Source: Patescibacteria group bacterium (lineage in GTDB: Bacteria; Patescibacteriota; Minisyncoccia; Phycocordibacterales; Phycocordibacteraceae). From it: DNA of 6,481 bases. Both the position numbers and the translations under genes were made by a program. The notes under the pieces were generated by a model. The model was not told the DNA's origin. It worked only from the letters and a program-made list of their open reading frames with translations, and made no database searches. Positions 5,386-6,481 of this stretch are shown in pieces (position 1 is the first letter of the stretch; every line of letters begins with the position of its first letter). Location of the stretch: positions 1 through 6,481 of the forward strand of contig JAHJIK010000020.1 in the NCBI GenBank assembly GCA_018823385.1, written 5' to 3'.

Positions 5386-5410
5386 TTAACTGTAGAACAG
5401 AACAATGTGC

Positions 5411-5426
5411 GCTTTCACGTGCAACT
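5411..5426. promoter_or_regulatory. parS: Degenerate parS-like site
   Basis: GCTTTCACGTGCAACT matches the parS consensus at 12 of 16 positions, including the whole CACGTG core. On its own it would be unremarkable; it gains weight from the 15/16 site 150 nt to the left. Confidence 0.45.
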
Positions 5427-5535
5427 TGTAGCTAAACCCTTAAAAGTATAGAGGATACGCCTCAAATCGTTGGCTAGTACATAATTCACGCGCAAGCACC
5501 TGATAGAAGGTACAAGAAAGATCAATCGGTCACTA

Positions 5536-5550
5536 GAATACATTGTATTC
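5536..5550. promoter_or_regulatory. 15-bp palindrome, possible operator
   Basis: GAATACA and TGTATTC are perfect inverted repeats around a single central T. On the minus strand the sequence contains TACAAT with TTTACG 16 nt upstream, which could be a promoter firing leftward into 5245-5530. No gene is visible there, only the nested hairpin. The rest of 5427-5535 holds nothing I can identify. Confidence 0.35.
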
Positions 5551-5562
5551 CTATTAGACAAT

Positions 5563-5599
5563 ACGTAAAGGACAAATATGGGGACAGTGTCCTTTATGT
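5563..5599. repeat. Hairpin repeat, copy B, at the 3' end of the exonuclease gene
   Basis: ACGTAAAGGACA (5563-5574) pairs with TGTCCTTTATGT (5588-5599) over 12 bp with one G-T pair and a 13-nt loop. The hairpin ends 1 nt from the exonuclease stop codon. It shares TAAAGGA, AATATG and GTGTCCTTTAT with copy A at 3432-3460. It may protect or end the exonuclease mRNA, but no run of T follows on the minus strand. Confidence 0.5.
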
Positions 5600-5600
5600 C

Positions 5601-6365
5601 TTATATACTGATTGAAATGGGGCAGTGGTCTGAGCCAAATACGGCTGTGTGGATTTCTGCTTTTTTCACACGTGTGGATATCTCTGATGAAACAAAGAAA
5701 TAGTCGATACGCCACCCTTTGTTTTGTGCCCGCGCATTTCTAAAGTTATCCCAGTATGAATAGGTTTCTTTTCGGTTTGGATTCATTTGCCGCCAGATAT
5801 CCACATACCCAATGTTAATAGCCTCATCAAGCCACGCGCGCTCTTCGGGTAGGAAACCGGTAATGGAGGACCACTCCTCTGGCTTAGCCACATCGATGTC
5901 CTCGTGAGCCACATTAAGATCACCACAGAAGATAACAGGCTTCTTCTCTCTCAGATGCTCACAGAAGGCAAGAAATGCGTCGTAGTAGCGCATTTTGTAC
6001 TCAAGACGACCTGGACGCCCTCCATTGGGGATATAGGTGTTAACAACCCAAAAATCGCTGTATTCAGCTGCAATGAGTCTACCTTCTTCATCAAACTCCT
6101 TAACTCCCAGACCATACAGTACGGAAAGAGGCTCTTCGCGAGAGTGCAGAGATACGCCACTGTATCCTTTCTTTGTTGTAGAAGGGGAGAAGAACGAAGA
6201 ATACCCTGAGTTTAGAACCTCTTCTGGGATTTGGTCCGGATCAGCCTTCACTTCCTGTAGACAAATCACGTCTGGTTTAACTGCGGAGAGGAATTCCTGC
6301 CAAAAACCATTCTTAACGGTTGCACGGATGCCATTCGTGTTCCACGAGACTATTTTCATAGCCAT
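5601..6365 (-). CDS. xth: Exodeoxyribonuclease III family (AP endonuclease)
   Basis: This 254-residue cytoplasmic DNA-repair enzyme should cleave abasic sites and remove 3' blocking groups, acting in base excision repair. Endonuclease/exonuclease/phosphatase fold residues are all present: Asn9/Asn11 in SWNTNGIRA, Glu38 in CLQEVKA, Tyr111 in NTYIPNG, Asp149 and Asn151 in FCGDLNVAHEDID, RNARAQNKGWRIDYF (209-223) and Asp246-His247 in GSDHCP. Length is normal and no domain is missing. Two starts are possible, ATG 6365 (MAMKIVSWN) or ATG 6359 (MKIVSWN); neither has a Shine-Dalgarno sequence. It begins 18 nt after the stop codon of the tyrosine recombinase gene on the same strand, so the two are probably co-transcribed. 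Confidence 0.96.
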   Translation of the reverse strand: MAMKIVSWNTNGIRATVKNGFWQEFLSAVKPDVICLQEVKADPDQIPEEVLNSGYSSFFSPSTTKKGYSGVSLHSREEPLSVLYGLGVKEFDEEGRLIAAEYSDFWVVNTYIPNGGRPGRLEYKMRYYDAFLAFCEHLREKKPVIFCGDLNVAHEDIDVAKPEEWSSITGFLPEERAWLDEAINIGYVDIWRQMNPNRKETYSYWDNFRNARAQNKGWRIDYFFVSSEISTRVKKAEIHTAVFGSDHCPISISI

Positions 6366-6383
6366 ATCATAGCAGGTAGGGGA

Positions 6384-6481
6384 CTAACCTTTAGAGTGAA
6401 ACTTCTTGTGCACTTCGCGTAGGTGAGCGTCGGTAACGTGAGTATATATCTGCGTAGTATTGATACTAGCGTGACCTAAAA
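6384..6481 (-). CDS. Tyrosine recombinase (XerC/XerD-like), C-terminal 31 residues (cut by the right edge)
   Basis: The reverse strand encodes [15 protein letters not shown] and 16 further residues before TAG. This is the end of a phage-integrase-family recombinase, with the conserved LGH histidine and the nucleophilic tyrosine in QIYTHV. The tail [12 protein letters not shown] closely resembles cellular XerC/XerD proteins that resolve chromosome dimers, rather than a phage integrase. The rest of the gene is outside the window. It lies directly upstream of xth. Confidence 0.88.
   Translation of the reverse strand, partial: LGHASINTTQIYTHVTDAHLREVHKKFHSKG

Noticed and set aside
5246..5400. 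Integron attC site or CRISPR repeat
   Set aside because: There are no paired R'/R'' boxes and no regularly spaced repeats with unique spacers; the inverted repeats fit an RNA hairpin.
5663..5678. CACACGTGTG palindrome and TGTGGATAT in the exonuclease gene as parS or DnaA sites
   Set aside because: The full 16-mer matches parS at only about 8/16, and the single DnaA-like 9-mer lies in conserved coding sequence.

Overview
The window looks like a compact bacterial chromosome, most likely a member of the candidate phyla radiation (Patescibacteria). This is inference. It rests on short single-copy genes, minimal 71-72 nt tRNA genes of which three of four lack an encoded CCA, both glycine tRNAs carrying A at position 73, and genes whose starts have no Shine-Dalgarno sequence. 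No ribosomal RNA or phylogenetic marker is present to settle it.

Layout from left to right. The 5' part of a prephenate dehydratase gene (minus strand) runs off the left edge. Upstream of it, on the same strand and 33 nt away, is a multi-spanning membrane protein with four DUF347-type repeats (COG4705-like) and an unusual C-terminal helical domain. Then comes tRNA-Gly(UCC) (minus), and a membrane-anchored trypsin-like serine protease (plus) whose stop codon directly touches the 3' end of a convergent tRNA-Pro(UGG) (minus). A non-coding AT-rich stretch of about 255 nt follows, with a cluster of DnaA-box-like 9-mers. Next are a perfect 17-bp hairpin terminator, tRNA-Gly(GCC) and tRNA-Arg(UCG) (both minus), and a divergent full-length CCA-adding tRNA nucleotidyltransferase gene (plus). 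The 355 nt after it hold no gene. They do hold a 15/16 match to the bacterial centromere site parS with two weaker copies beside it, a large nested hairpin, a 15-bp palindrome and a repeated hairpin element. The right end has an exonuclease III family gene (minus) preceded by the last 31 codons of a tyrosine recombinase (minus).

How it fits together. The tRNA genes and the CCA-adding enzyme form a natural pair, because most of the tRNAs here need their 3' CCA added. The strongest unusual signal is the parS cluster at about 5244-5426, joined by weaker parS-like sites inside cca, lying within 2 kb of a 27% GC non-coding region with DnaA-box-like repeats. Together these suggest the window covers or adjoins the chromosomal origin and its ParB loading zone, although no dnaA, parA or parB gene is in view.
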